Assembly: GCA_046154185.1 (NCBI GenBank) | Contig: JBJXGE010000030.1 | Location: forward strand, 1 to 53,220 | Source of the DNA: JBJXGE01 sp046154185 | GTDB taxonomy: Bacteria > Planctomycetota > UBA8108 > UBA1146 > JAJFFE01 | Reading direction: 5' to 3' | Length of the DNA: 53,220 nt | Part shown: piece after piece, positions 32,533 to 41,110 of the stretch | How the letters are laid out: each line of letters starts with the position of its first letter | Numbering within the stretch: position 1 is the first letter of the stretch | Notes under the pieces: model-generated | Seen by the model: the letters and a program-made list of their open reading frames with translations, nothing else | Told to the model about the DNA's origin: nothing | Database searches by the model: none | Program-made: the position numbers and the translations under genes

Positions 32533-33390
32533 ATGGAACGAAAATGCCGGACCCGAAGCGGCGCTCTCGCCGTGGCGAGCGCAGTGGTCTTGGGGTTGCC
32601 GCTCACGCTGACCGCTCAGAGCCCCATTACCGACATCTCCTGCTTTCCCATCGCCGGTACGCTCATCAACATATTGAGCTGGACGAATAATGGTCCCTAT
32701 GACGAAATCGACGTGACGCTGGACGGCGCGCTCGTCGCGACGCTCAGCGGCTCGGCGGTTAGCACCTCCTTAGCTGCCTTGCCCGGGGCTCAGGTTATCT
32801 GCGTCATTCCCGTTGTTGGTGGCTTCGGCCTCGGCGCCACCTGCTGCGGTCCGGTCACGGGCCTTGTTTGCTCTCCTCAAGCGAGCGGCGAGGTGCAACT
32901 GAATTGGCTTTTGAACGGCGACTATTCATCGATTGAGATCTTCATCGATGGTGCGAGCTCGGCTCTCTTGCCGGGCTCCGCGATCGACACTCTCACTCCG
33001 ATCTTGTCCGCCGGTGACCACGAGGTTTGCGTGATGCCGATCGGTGGCGGCAGCATGCCGGGATTTCCCTACGTCGAGACTTGCTGCATCGTGACCGTGT
33101 CTACCGCGATGCCACCCGCCTTCACTCGCGCCGACTGTAACGACGATGGTTCGAGCAACGTCGCGGACAGCGTCGCCCTGCTCCTTACGCTGTTTGTCCC
33201 CGGCACCGCCGACGTGCCCTGCGCCGACGCCTGCGATGCGAATGACGATGGCGGCCTCGATATCGCGGACGCGATTTTTACGCTCGCGTGGTTGTTCGTC
33301 GGCGGACCAGCCCCAGCACCGCCGCTCGCGTGCGGAGTCGACGGCACCGCCGACGGCCTCGATTGCGCGAGCGTCGCGAGTTGTCCGTGA
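32533..33390 (+). CDS. Secreted protein with dockerin-like EF-hand tail
   Basis: A 285-residue protein from ATG 32533. Signal peptide (ALAVASAVVLGLPLTLTAQS). Two similar beta-sandwich-like repeats of about 85 residues (LSWTNNGPYDEIDVTLDGAL and LNWLLNGDYSSIEIFIDGAS), each ending with a CVIP/CVMP strand and a TCC pair, point to fibronectin-III-like domains. The tail has two EF-hand-like loops (DCNDDGSSNVADSV, DANDDGGLDIADAI) and ends CGVDGTADGLDCASVASCP. Cysteine pairs suggest disulfides outside the cell. It lies right after the sigma factor gene. Confidence 0.8.
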   Translation: MERKCRTRSGALAVASAVVLGLPLTLTAQSPITDISCFPIAGTLINILSWTNNGPYDEIDVTLDGALVATLSGSAVSTSLAALPGAQVICVIPVVGGFGLGATCCGPVTGLVCSPQASGEVQLNWLLNGDYSSIEIFIDGASSALLPGSAIDTLTPILSAGDHEVCVMPIGGGSMPGFPYVETCCIVTVSTAMPPAFTRADCNDDGSSNVADSVALLLTLFVPGTADVPCADACDANDDGGLDIADAIFTLAWLFVGGPAPAPPLACGVDGTADGLDCASVASCP

Positions 33391-33403
33391 TGCTGCGGTC
33401 CGT

Positions 33404-33432
33404 GCGAAGCGCCGCAAGTTTCGGCGCTTCGC
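33404..33432 (+). terminator. Strong hairpin after the 32533 gene
   Basis: GCGAAGCGCCG (33404-33414) pairs perfectly with CGGCGCTTCGC (33422-33432) around a 7-base loop, 13 bases after the stop. Probable terminator without a T-tract. Confidence 0.5.
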
Positions 33433-33637
33433 GCGCGCAGTCCTTCGCGCGCACGGGATGGAACAGACGGCGCGGACGCCACCCATGGGACCGTGTACTC
33501 CGCGACCCAGTTCGAACTGGCACCTTCGACCCACTCTTGCAGATTCTGTCGGGGCCCGCGGTGGCGGATTTCTCTCAGCGCGCGGCCGCCGCCGCTGAGC
33601 GTTGGCGTTGAACGGCTAGAGAGCGGAGGAGGCAACG

Positions 33638-34042
33638 ATGGCGAAGATCACTGGAATCGGCGGCGTCTTCTTCAAGAGCAAGGGCGACAGCGCTGCACTG
33701 GCAGCGTGGTATCGAAAGCACTTGGGCTTGCAGATGGAAGACTGGGGCGGCGCTGTCCTCAAATGGCCGGACGACAAGGCCGAGGATCAAGGACTTACTG
33801 TGTGGCATGTCGCGGCGAAAGACAGCCAGTGGTTCAGCCCAAGCAATTCTTCCTTCATGATCAACTATCGGGTCGACAACCTCGTAGAACTCTTGAACCA
33901 ACTGCGCGCGGCGGGCGTGAAAGTCATCCAAGGACCCGAATCGCACGAGAACGGCAAGTTTGCGTGGATCATGGACCCAGACGAAAACAAGGTCGAGCTC
34001 TGGGAGCCGAAGCTCTGGGACGACAAGAACAAAGGCGCCTGA
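33638..34042 (+). CDS. VOC family protein
   Basis: A 134-residue protein from ATG 33638 with GAGGAGGCAAC upstream. VOC module: GIGGVFFKSKGDSAALAAWY, HLGLQMEDWGGAVLKW, MINYRVDNLVELLNQLRAAG, and FAWIMDPDENKVELWEP with the conserved DP(D/E)xNxxEL(W/F) end. It is probably a metal-dependent lyase-like or binding protein; substrate unknown. First of a small VOC/VOC/DUF1801 group. Confidence 0.85.
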   Translation: MAKITGIGGVFFKSKGDSAALAAWYRKHLGLQMEDWGGAVLKWPDDKAEDQGLTVWHVAAKDSQWFSPSNSSFMINYRVDNLVELLNQLRAAGVKVIQGPESHENGKFAWIMDPDENKVELWEPKLWDDKNKGA

Positions 34043-34237
34043 GAGCGGTTGTTCCGCAATGCACCGCAACCGCCGGTGCGTCGAACGCGATGCGAACATA
34101 TCGGGCAATTGCCCGACGGGAATTGTTGCGAACGCACGGGTCCTCGATCATCCTTTGGCGCAATCGGGGACATCCGCGCGGCGGCGCGCTGCAGTCAATG
34201 TCCAATCCACTTGTAGCACGGGAAACGGGAGGAATCG

Positions 34238-34726
34238 ATGACGCGGACCATCGTCGGAGCGCTCGTGGTTTACTTGGCAGGGCTCGTTTCGGCCATGATG
34301 CTGGATCCGGCAGGCGACCCTGCCGCCAAAGACAAGCAGATGCAGCTCGGCAATTTTTCGGTGAGTCTTACCGTCAAGGACATCGCTGCGTCGCGCGCGT
34401 TTTACGAGAAGCTCGGTTTTCAAGTGTGCGGTGGCGATCAGGCAAAAAATTGGTTGGTTCTTCAAAACGAGACCAGCAACGTCGGCATTTTCCAAGGGAT
34501 GTTCCCCAGGAACATGCTGACGTTCAATCCGGGCTGGGATCGAAAATCAGCCACTTTGCCAAAGTTCGAGGATGTGCGTTCCATTCAGAAGACGCTCAAG
34601 AGTCGCGGTCTCAAACCCTCACCCGAGGCGGACGAATCGACAACTGGACCGGCAAGTTTCATCGTGACGGACCCCGACGGGAATCCAATCCTGTTTGACC
34701 AACACGTACCGAGTCCAAAGAAGTGA
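34238..34726 (+). CDS. VOC family protein with N-terminal membrane/export segment
   Basis: A 162-residue protein from ATG 34238 with GGGAGGAAT upstream. The first 22 residues are hydrophobic (TIVGALVVYLAGLVSAMML), which suggests a signal peptide or anchor, unusual for this family. The module reads SVSLTVKDIAASRAFYEKLGF, WLVLQNETSNVGIFQGMFP and ASFIVTDPDGNPILFDQH. Relatives without the leader are cytoplasmic. Function unknown. Confidence 0.82.
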   Translation: MTRTIVGALVVYLAGLVSAMMLDPAGDPAAKDKQMQLGNFSVSLTVKDIAASRAFYEKLGFQVCGGDQAKNWLVLQNETSNVGIFQGMFPRNMLTFNPGWDRKSATLPKFEDVRSIQKTLKSRGLKPSPEADESTTGPASFIVTDPDGNPILFDQHVPSPKK

Positions 34727-34784
34727 TGGCTCGCGGTTGTGGACTCCAACTCAACTGCGATCGATGAGGCGAGGCGCTTCCTAG

Positions 34785-35303
34785 ATGCCGCCGAAAAAAG
34801 CCAAATCTAAGAAACTCATCTCGGCCAAACCTACGCGCGCGGCGGAAAAATACCGAGTCGCCAGCCCGACCAGGCGCAAGAGTGCTTCGGCGGAGGCAAA
34901 GCCGGCCCTCTTGTCGGGCGGCAACCCGCAGATCGCGAAGGCCGATGGCGACGCGCCCGTGCAGAAATACATCGCGGCGATGCCGGGCTGGAAACGCGAC
35001 GTCGGGCGCCGACTCGACGCGCTCATCGTACGAACCGTCCCGAACGTGCGCAAAGCCGTGAGATGGAACTCGCCCTTCTATGGCGTGGAAGGCCGTGGCT
35101 GGTTTCTCGGACTTCACTGCATCACGAAGTACGTCAAGGTCGCTTTCTTCCGCGGCACATCGCTGCATCCGCTGCCTCCTGTCGAATCCAAGAACGAGGG
35201 CACGCGCTACTTTCACATCCACGAGCACGAGCCGCTCGATGAGATGTTCGTGGCGAGTTGGATTCGACAGGCATCGGAGCTGGACGGCGAGCATCTCTTT
35301 TGA
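34785..35303 (+). CDS. DUF1801 domain protein
   Basis: A 172-residue protein from ATG 34785. The first 45 residues are Lys/Arg/Ala-rich and disordered. From about residue 45 it is a textbook DUF1801 domain: GNPQIAKADGDAPVQKYIAA, MPGWKRDVGRRLDALIVRT, VRWNSPFYGVEGRGWFLG, YVKVAFFRGTSLHPLPP and FVASWIRQASEL. The fold is YdhG-like alpha/beta and the biochemical role unknown. It follows the VOC genes closely on the same strand (58 bp). Confidence 0.85.
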   Translation: MPPKKAKSKKLISAKPTRAAEKYRVASPTRRKSASAEAKPALLSGGNPQIAKADGDAPVQKYIAAMPGWKRDVGRRLDALIVRTVPNVRKAVRWNSPFYGVEGRGWFLGLHCITKYVKVAFFRGTSLHPLPPVESKNEGTRYFHIHEHEPLDEMFVASWIRQASELDGEHLF

Positions 35304-35672
35304 TCGACGACCAACCTACGGCGAAGCTCTGAGGATCCCGTTCCCGGAGATAGAGCGAATCCGAGTCGCACTCCCAGAATGCGCAGTTTTCGACGCCGCG
35401 GCTGTGCTTGTTTCGAGTTCGCGGTGAGCTTCTTTGCGATTCAGACAACTGTCGAATCTCGCAAGAGGTGGACGCGCAACCCATCTGACCGCCGACCCAG
35501 TCCATCCGCAAACGGCGCAGGGCGGCCGACAGTATTCTGAGGCGGCAGAAGGACGCGGGCCCCCCCGCGCACTGCGGCTTCCGACCGTTGTTTGCGAACG
35601 CGCGACGGGCGCGCTCTAATATCGCTTTGCCGATTGGATCAGTGGGAGTTCCCGCAAGCGGAAGGAGTCCGA
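35304..35672. other. Intergenic stretch before the candidate selenoprotein
   Basis: No gene is supported. A short GC palindrome CGCGGGCCCCCCCGCG lies near 35557-35572. A possible promoter-like TTGCGA (35592) and TAATAT (35617) pair has 19-base spacing, which is longer than optimal. Confidence 0.3.
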
Positions 35673-36914
35673 ATGCAGAGGATTGGTAGCGGTTGGTTAG
35701 CGCTCGGAGGCGCGCTCGCGATCGTGGTCGCGACGACCGGTCGTGCGCAGATGTTTGAGCCGCCGGTGCGACTCACTGCCGAAGACAAAGCGATCGATGT
35801 CGAGATCGGTCACGCGGCGCCCTATCTCTATGACTTTGATCGCGATGGTAAGCGCGACTTGTTGGTCGGACAGTTCAAGGAAGGCAAGCTGCGGATCTAC
35901 CGGAACCTCGGCACGAACGCGCAACCGAAGTACGGCGCGGTCGAGTGGTTCACGGCTGACGGAGAAGTCGTGAAGACGTCGGTTGGCTGATGCATCGGCT
36001 TTTGTCCACAGTTCGTGGACCTCAATGCCGACGGCTACAACGATGTGATCACTGGTTCGTACTGGCCCGGCGACATCTATTTGTTCAGCGGCAAAGCGGG
36101 TGGTTTCGCGAAAGGGGAATTCCTCAAAGACGCGTCCGGCAAGAACGTCAACGGCGGCCAGCCGTGGAAGACGAAAGACGATCCGGATATGGACTCGCTC
36201 GCGGCCGCGCCGCACGCGGCGGATCTCGACGGCGACGGCGACTACGATTTGCTGATCGGCAACTTCGTCGGACGTGTGATGTTCATCGAGAACATCGGCA
36301 CCAAGACGGCGCCGAAGTTTTCGGACCAGAAGCGCGCGCTGCAGGCGGCTAATGGCGATCTCAAGGTCGAGGGTGACGCAGGTCCGGTCGCCGTCGATTG
36401 GAACGCCGACGGTCGACTCGATTTGATCGTCGGCGCGGGCGATGGCGCCGTGCGTTACTTCCAAAACGACGGCACGCCGCAAGCGCCGAAGTTCGCGGCC
36501 GGCGTCGATCTGTTGCCGGCGGTGAAAGTCGACTATGAGCACCCGGAACTCGAAGGCACCGTGCCGAAGTCTAGCGGTACACGCACGAAGGTTTGCGTCA
36601 CCGACTACAACGGCGATGGACAACTCGACTTGCTGGTCGGGGACTACGCGTCGCAGTCGACACCTGAACCGAATCTGACGCCGGCGCAAATCGCGGAGCG
36701 CGACGCGCTGCACGCGGAACGCGACAAGCTCAGCGACGAAATGGGCAAACTCTACGAGGGTGGCGCTAAGCCCGACGAGGCCGCCACGAAGCAACTCTCG
36801 GACCGCATGAAGGAAGTCTTCAAGAAGCTCGAACCGCTCGAGGCGCAACACAAACCGCACGGCTGGGTGTGGCTGTATTTGCGGAAAGCCGCGACAACCG
36901 CCAGCAAGGATTGA
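35673..36914 (+). CDS. FG-GAP/VCBS-repeat secreted protein, candidate selenoprotein (in-frame TGA = Sec106)
   Basis: A 413-residue reading if TGA at 35988-35990 is decoded as selenocysteine. ATG 35673 has GGAAGGAG upstream; signal peptide LALGGALAIVVATTGRA. Calcium-binding FG-GAP repeats lie on both sides of the TGA in the same frame: YDFDRDGKRDLLVG, FVDLNADGYNDVITGSY, AADLDGDGDYDLLIGNF, AVDWNADGRLDLIVGAG and VTDYNGDGQLDLLVGDY. The TGA reads as VGUCIGFCPQFVDLNADG, within a segment continuous with the repeats rather than at a domain end. A SECIS-like hairpin starts 13 bases downstream. Alternatives are a nonsense mutation or sequencing error. A Lys/Glu-rich coiled coil (about 330-390) ends the protein, where a cytochrome-type or other partner domain might be expected but is absent. 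Confidence 0.7.
35988..36031 (+). promoter_or_regulatory. Putative bacterial SECIS element with UGA codon
   Basis: After TGA (35988-35990), GTCCAC (36004-36009) pairs perfectly with GTGGAC (36015-36020) around the 5-base loop AGTTC, with G at the second loop position. The loop starts 19 bases after the TGA, inside the usual 16-37 window for bacterial SECIS. A lower stem TCGGC (35995-35999)/GCCGA (36027-36031) extends it across an internal loop. The layout fits SelB recognition; no SelB gene is in the window. Confidence 0.65.
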
Positions 36915-36944
36915 TCGGAAGCTGACGGAATCGCATGTTGCAAC

Positions 36945-36986
36945 TCGCCCGTTCGAACTCGGAGAGCTCCGAGCGCGAACGGGCGA
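36945..36986. terminator. Bidirectional terminator between convergent genes
   Basis: TCGCCCGTTCG (36945-36955) pairs with CGAACGGGCGA (36976-36986), and CTCGGAG with CTCCGAG inside it, so the whole segment folds into one long arm. It sits between the convergent FG-GAP and Ig-like lipoprotein genes and can serve both. Confidence 0.65.
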
Positions 36987-37031
36987 ACCGGCTTGAGTGC
37001 AGCAACGTGATCTCGTGACCAAGCTGCCGCA

Positions 37032-38024
37032 CTAGTTCACCGTCAATGGCGCGCGCGCGAGGACCAGTCGTCCACCCGGCGCGTCCAGCACGTAGCGAAT
37101 CTCGTAGTCGCCGGGTTTGGCGGGCGCGGTCAATTTCCCGGTCGGACCGACACGCGTGTAGAAATAGGTGAGTTCGCCGGAGGTCGGCGCGTGACCCTTG
37201 GGCACCAAGTCGATGTAGTCGTCGGAATTGCCGGGTCCGGTCCAGGTGACTTGCACATCGCCACCGTTCCCGACTGTTTGCGGCGCGGCGAGCGTCGCCG
37301 TCGGCGTCGTTACTTTGAGCGCGGTGCGCGCGATCACTTGCCGCCCGCCGGTTCCCTCTAACACATAGCGAAACTCGTAGCTGCCAGCGGCGCCGGGCAC
37401 TCGCATCACGGCGGGCATGCCGGCGGAGGTGATGGCATAAGTGATCTCGCCGCGAGTTGCAGTCGCTCCGGCCGACACGAGGTCGATGTAGTCGCCCGAT
37501 CCATTGGGTCCCGTCCACATGACTTTGATTTCGGCCCCGCCCAAGGCCTCGGCCGGTGCGGTAAGTGTCGCGATCGCCGGTGTGACGGTGATGGCCTGGG
37601 TCGCCTTCACGACTCGCGTGGTTCCCAGGTCCAAGACATAGCGCAAATCGTAGTCGCCGGGCTGGGTCGGTACGCGCACGCTCAGTCCATCGCCCTTACT
37701 GTCTTTCACGTAGGAGTACGTGAGTTCGCCACTCGTCTTCGTATCGCCGCGCGGCACGATGTCGATGTAATCGGCCGCATTGCCCGGACCGGTCCACTTC
37801 GCGAGGAGCAGCCCGCCCGCGACGACGGTTGCGGGCGCGCTCAACGTCACCGCGCCATCGACCGGCGCGCTCGGTGTGGTGGCAGGACCGGCGGGAGCTT
37901 TTGCTGCGGTCGGCGCGGTCTCTCGATCCGTCGGCCCGGGCGCTTCGACTCTCTTTTCGCAACTCGTGAGCAACAGCGCCAGCGCGCCAAGAGCACACGG
38001 CAACCAAACATACTTCTTCGTCAT
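37032..38024 (-). CDS. Lipoprotein with three Ig-like repeats
   Basis: A 330-residue protein with lipobox LLLTSC (about residues 17-22). A Pro/Ala-rich linker leads to three repeats of about 90 residues, each with LSAPATVVAGG.. then W(T)GP(G/N)...DYIDIVP.G...GELTY.Y, and PGDYE(L)RYVL....R.L.(A)..T(L/I)V. This bacterial Ig-like module is often found next to or inside vWA proteins. It is divergent from the VIT/vWA gene across a 367-bp region, suggesting a joint role at the cell envelope; ligand unknown. Confidence 0.8.
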   Translation of the reverse strand: MTKKYVWLPCALGALALLLTSCEKRVEAPGPTDRETAPTAAKAPAGPATTPSAPVDGAVTLSAPATVVAGGLLLAKWTGPGNAADYIDIVPRGDTKTSGELTYSYVKDSKGDGLSVRVPTQPGDYDLRYVLDLGTTRVVKATQAITVTPAIATLTAPAEALGGAEIKVMWTGPNGSGDYIDLVSAGATATRGEITYAITSAGMPAVMRVPGAAGSYEFRYVLEGTGGRQVIARTALKVTTPTATLAAPQTVGNGGDVQVTWTGPGNSDDYIDLVPKGHAPTSGELTYFYTRVGPTGKLTAPAKPGDYEIRYVLDAPGGRLVLARAPLTVN

Positions 38025-38391
38025 GCTTGTTCGCCCCTATCGACCTTGAGATCTGCGCCTTCAACCATACGGACACCCATCGCGAAAAACCGATCGAAGT
38101 TTCGAGCAATCCGAAACCAAGATCAAGGTTGGCGAGAGAGGGCCAATGCATTGCGATTTGTTCCACGCTCCTTTCCCCAACGCCACCGCGCTCTGAGCGA
38201 ACGGCGGGCATCGTTTGCCGGTGCCCCGTCATGCAATGTCGCTCGCCGCGCTTTGCGCGCGCCCGCTTCGAGTTCACTACTGTTCCTATTAACCCTCGCG
38301 GAATCTCCTCTTAGATCCACATTAATTTGCCTGGCACCGCCCGTGCTTACGCGGCGCATGTCAACCACACTCTCATGGAAGGGAAGTTGAA
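38025..38391. promoter_or_regulatory. Divergent intergenic region (Ig-like lipoprotein / VIT-vWA)
   Basis: This 367-bp region must hold promoters for both divergent genes. A-T-rich patches lie near 38312-38328 (TTAGATCCACATTAATTTG). No operator-like repeat or additional gene is supported. AAGGGAAGTTGAA precedes the VIT/vWA start. Confidence 0.35.
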
Positions 38392-40395
38392 ATGCGCAAA
38401 CACACGTTTGCTGTGATCGCTGGGTTGGCGATCTTGTCTTTGGTTTCCGTCGCACGCGCCGCCGGCACGCTGACACCCGTCGGTGCGCCGCAGCAGCCTA
38501 TTCAGATTCGCGATCACCATGTGAATGTTGTGATCCTGAACGGCTTCGCCACGACGGAGGTCACGCAGGTCTTCTTCAATCCGAACGCGGTCGATCTCGA
38601 GGCGATCTACTCTTGTCCGTTGCCGGCGAGCGCGAGTCTCTCCGAAGTCACGATCACGATCGGGGAGCTCGAGATCGCGGGTGAAGTGCTCGCGAGAAAG
38701 GAAGCCCAACAGATATACGAGGAGGAGCGCGACAAAGGCAACGACGCGGGCCTCGCCACTAAGAACGGCTATCAGAATTTCGAGTTTCGCGTCACGCCGG
38801 TGCGTGCGCAAAGCGAGACGCGCGTCCGCTACCTCTACTACCAGCCGCTCGAGATCGACACCGGCGTCGGTCGCTACCTCTACCCGCTCGAAGAAGGCGG
38901 CACCGACGACGTCGGCGCGAGCTTCTGGCAAACGAATGCGAAGGTCGAAGGCACGTTCAGCGCGTCGCTCGAACTCAAGAGCGCGTGGCCGGTCACCGAA
39001 TTGCGCGTGCCCGGGTTTGAAACGGCGGCAAAGATCGATCGCCTCGACGAAGGACACTACCGAGTCGCGCTCGCGACCACCGGCGTCAGCCTCGATCGCG
39101 ATCTCATCGTCTACTACCGCCTCGCCGACGATTTGCCGGGACGCATCGAAGTCATTCCCTACCGCGCGGCCGAAGATCAGCCCGGCACGTTCATGATGGT
39201 TGTGACGCCGGGCATCGATCTCAAGCCGCTCGCGGCCGGCGCCGACTATGTGTTCGTGCTCGATGTCTCGGGCAGCATGCAGACGAAGATCCAAACGCTT
39301 GCGCGCGGCGTGGTCAAAGTGCTCAAGCAGATGAACCCCGCCGACCGCTTTCGCGTCGTGACGTTTAACGACTCGGCGCGTGAGCTGACTTCGGGATGGC
39401 AAGCGGCGACCGAGCGCGGGGTGGTCGACGTCGCAACGAAGATCGAGTCGCTCGCGGCCGGCGGCAGCACGAACCTCTTTGCCGGCATCACGCTCGGATT
39501 TCAAAAACTCGACGCGGACCGCGCCACGAGCATCGTGCTCGTTACCGACGGCGTCACCAATACGGGCGTCGTCGATCCACTGGCGTTTCACAAATTGATG
39601 CAACAGTTCGATGTGCGTGTGTTCGGCTTCCTGCTCGGCAACAGCGCCAACTGGCCGCTCCTGCGCACGATCTGCGATGCTAGCGGTGGCTTCTACGCCG
39701 CGGTGTCGAATGATGACGACATCATCGGTCAGATCCTGCTCGCGAAGTCGAAGATCACGCACGAGTGTCTGCACGATGCGCGGCTCGAAATTCGTGGCGT
39801 GAAAGTGTACGACCACACGAAGGAAATCTTGGGCAAGGTCTACCGCGGCCAGCAAGTTGTAATGTTTGGGCGCTATGAAGCCGGCGGTGAAGCGCGCGTG
39901 ACGCTGAAGGCACGGCTCACGGGCGAGGATCGAACCTACCAGACGACGTTTCGATTTCCCGACGTCGAGACTGAGAATCCCGAAATCGAGCGGCTCTGGG
40001 CGCTCGCGCAGATCGAAACGATCGAGCTCGCCGAGAACGCGGGCGTAACGCCGGCGAACGAAGCGCGCGACGCGATTGCGAACCTCGGTACTCAGTACCA
40101 ACTCGTGACGGACCACACGTCGATGCTGGTGTTGTCGGACAACGCGTTTCAAGAACGCGGCATCGAGCGGCGCAATCAAGCGCGCGTCGCGGTCGAGGAA
40201 GTCGCGCGAACGCAGCGGCAAACGGCGCCGCCCGTGAAACGTCGCGTCGACGAAGCAGCGCCGGCGTTTCCGTCGCGAGCGTCAGGACTCGGCGGCGGCG
40301 CGATCGATCCCATCACCGGCGTCGTGGTCCTAGTCGTCGGCGCAGTGGGGGCAGTCGGCGCGATCCGCCGTCGACGCAAAGGCAGCGAATCGTGA
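38392..40395 (+). CDS. VIT and von Willebrand factor A domain surface protein with GlyGly-CTERM-like tail
   Basis: A 667-residue protein with signal peptide (FAVIAGLAILSLVSVARA). VIT domain at about 30-160 (VNVVILNGFATTEVTQVFFN, YSCPLPASASLSEV, RKEAQQIYEEER). vWA domain at about 280-450 with an intact MIDAS: YVFVLDVSGSM, then the T and D positions in AAGGSTNLFAG and VLVTDGVTN. The C-terminus has a Gly-rich stretch (SGLGGGAIDP), a hydrophobic helix (GVVVLVVGAVGAVGA) and a RRRRK end, the three-part sorting signal of rhombosortase substrates. Its stop overlaps the rhombosortase start (GTGA), so the two are probably translated together. Confidence 0.88.
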   Translation: MRKHTFAVIAGLAILSLVSVARAAGTLTPVGAPQQPIQIRDHHVNVVILNGFATTEVTQVFFNPNAVDLEAIYSCPLPASASLSEVTITIGELEIAGEVLARKEAQQIYEEERDKGNDAGLATKNGYQNFEFRVTPVRAQSETRVRYLYYQPLEIDTGVGRYLYPLEEGGTDDVGASFWQTNAKVEGTFSASLELKSAWPVTELRVPGFETAAKIDRLDEGHYRVALATTGVSLDRDLIVYYRLADDLPGRIEVIPYRAAEDQPGTFMMVVTPGIDLKPLAAGADYVFVLDVSGSMQTKIQTLARGVVKVLKQMNPADRFRVVTFNDSARELTSGWQAATERGVVDVATKIESLAAGGSTNLFAGITLGFQKLDADRATSIVLVTDGVTNTGVVDPLAFHKLMQQFDVRVFGFLLGNSANWPLLRTICDASGGFYAAVSNDDDIIGQILLAKSKITHECLHDARLEIRGVKVYDHTKEILGKVYRGQQVVMFGRYEAGGEARVTLKARLTGEDRTYQTTFRFPDVETENPEIERLWALAQIETIELAENAGVTPANEARDAIANLGTQYQLVTDHTSMLVLSDNAFQERGIERRNQARVAVEEVARTQRQTAPPVKRRVDEAAPAFPSRASGLGGGAIDPITGVVVLVVGAVGAVGAIRRRRKGSES

Positions 40396-41006
40396 TCGCG
40401 ATCGCCTTCGCTCTCGTCGCCCTCGGGATCTTTTTTATCCCGGGGGCGACGAATCTCTTGGAGTTCGACCGCGCGGCGCTCGCCAACGGTCAAGTGTGGC
40501 GAGTCGCGACCGGTCACTTCACGCACGCGACGATCGATCACCTGCTGTGGGACGTCGTCGTGTTCGTGGTCCTCGGGTTGCTCGTCGAACGCCGATCGCG
40601 GCGCCAGTTGGTGCGCGTGATTGCCGTGTCGGCGCTCGCGATCTCCGCGGCCGTGTTCGCTCTGGAACCGCAGTTCCTTCAGTACCGCGGTCTCTCCGGA
40701 ATCGACTCCGCGCTGTTCGTGGCGTTCGTGACCGACGCGCTCGTGCGCACTCGAGATCGTCGCACGAAGTGGTCGCTCGTCGCACTGCTCGTCGCCTTTG
40801 CGGCCAAGGTCATCTTCGAGTACGCCGCGGGAACGACGCTGTTTGTGGATGCGACTGCGGCAATGACACCCGTACCGCTCGCCCACGTGGCGGGCGGGTT
40901 GGTCGGCGGCGGAATCGTAGTAGCAACGCGGACCGAGAAGTATTGGGTAGTTCGCGGCACGTCGCGCGTCGGATTGGCTCATCCGATGGAAAGCGTGAAG
41001 TTCTAG
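40392..41006 (+). CDS. rrtA: Rhombosortase (rhomboid-type intramembrane serine protease)
   Basis: A 204-residue protein. The GTG start at 40392 overlaps the upstream TGA. Six hydrophobic segments; an HFTHATIDHLLWDVVVFVV region stands in for the rhomboid H-N loop, the serine is in GLSGIDSAL (GxSG motif), and the catalytic His is in PLAHVAGGLVGGG. These match rhombosortase, a short rhomboid-like enzyme that cleaves GlyGly-CTERM tails near the membrane. The adjacent VIT/vWA protein carries such a tail, so this is probably a dedicated enzyme-substrate pair. Confidence 0.8.
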   Translation: MIAIAFALVALGIFFIPGATNLLEFDRAALANGQVWRVATGHFTHATIDHLLWDVVVFVVLGLLVERRSRRQLVRVIAVSALAISAAVFALEPQFLQYRGLSGIDSALFVAFVTDALVRTRDRRTKWSLVALLVAFAAKVIFEYAAGTTLFVDATAAMTPVPLAHVAGGLVGGGIVVATRTEKYWVVRGTSRVGLAHPMESVKF

Positions 41007-41011
41007 ACCCA

Positions 41012-41110
41012 ACTCTCCGCCGGCCTTGCAGGCCGGATCCTTTTTCCGAACGTACCCGGGGTAGGCCGGCAGACCGGCCAACCCCGGGCTATATCCCGAC
41101 GGGCCTTGCA
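41012..41110. repeat. Palindromic intergenic repeat, inverted arm (left)
   Basis: Contains GCCGGCCTTGCAGGCCGG, ACCCGGGGTAGGCCGG, CCGGCCAACCCCGGGC, TATATCCCGACGGG and CCTTGCAGGCC. It is the reverse complement of the block at 41567-41712. The two arms enclose the 235-bp tandem repeats. Confidence 0.7.

Noticed and set aside
35982..36015. Frameshift splitting the FG-GAP protein into two genes
   Set aside because: The two parts are in the same frame, separated only by TGA, so a stop or Sec codon and not a frameshift is involved.
35697..37022. Long open frame on the minus strand opposite the FG-GAP gene
   Set aside because: Arg-rich chance frame caused by high GC third positions; no domain, and the plus-strand repeats explain the DNA.
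38347..40221. Open frame of over 600 codons on the minus strand opposite the VIT/vWA gene
   Set aside because: A mirror of the coding strand; the sequence is Arg/Asp/Glu-rich without any domain, while the plus strand has signal peptide, VIT, MIDAS and sorting tail.
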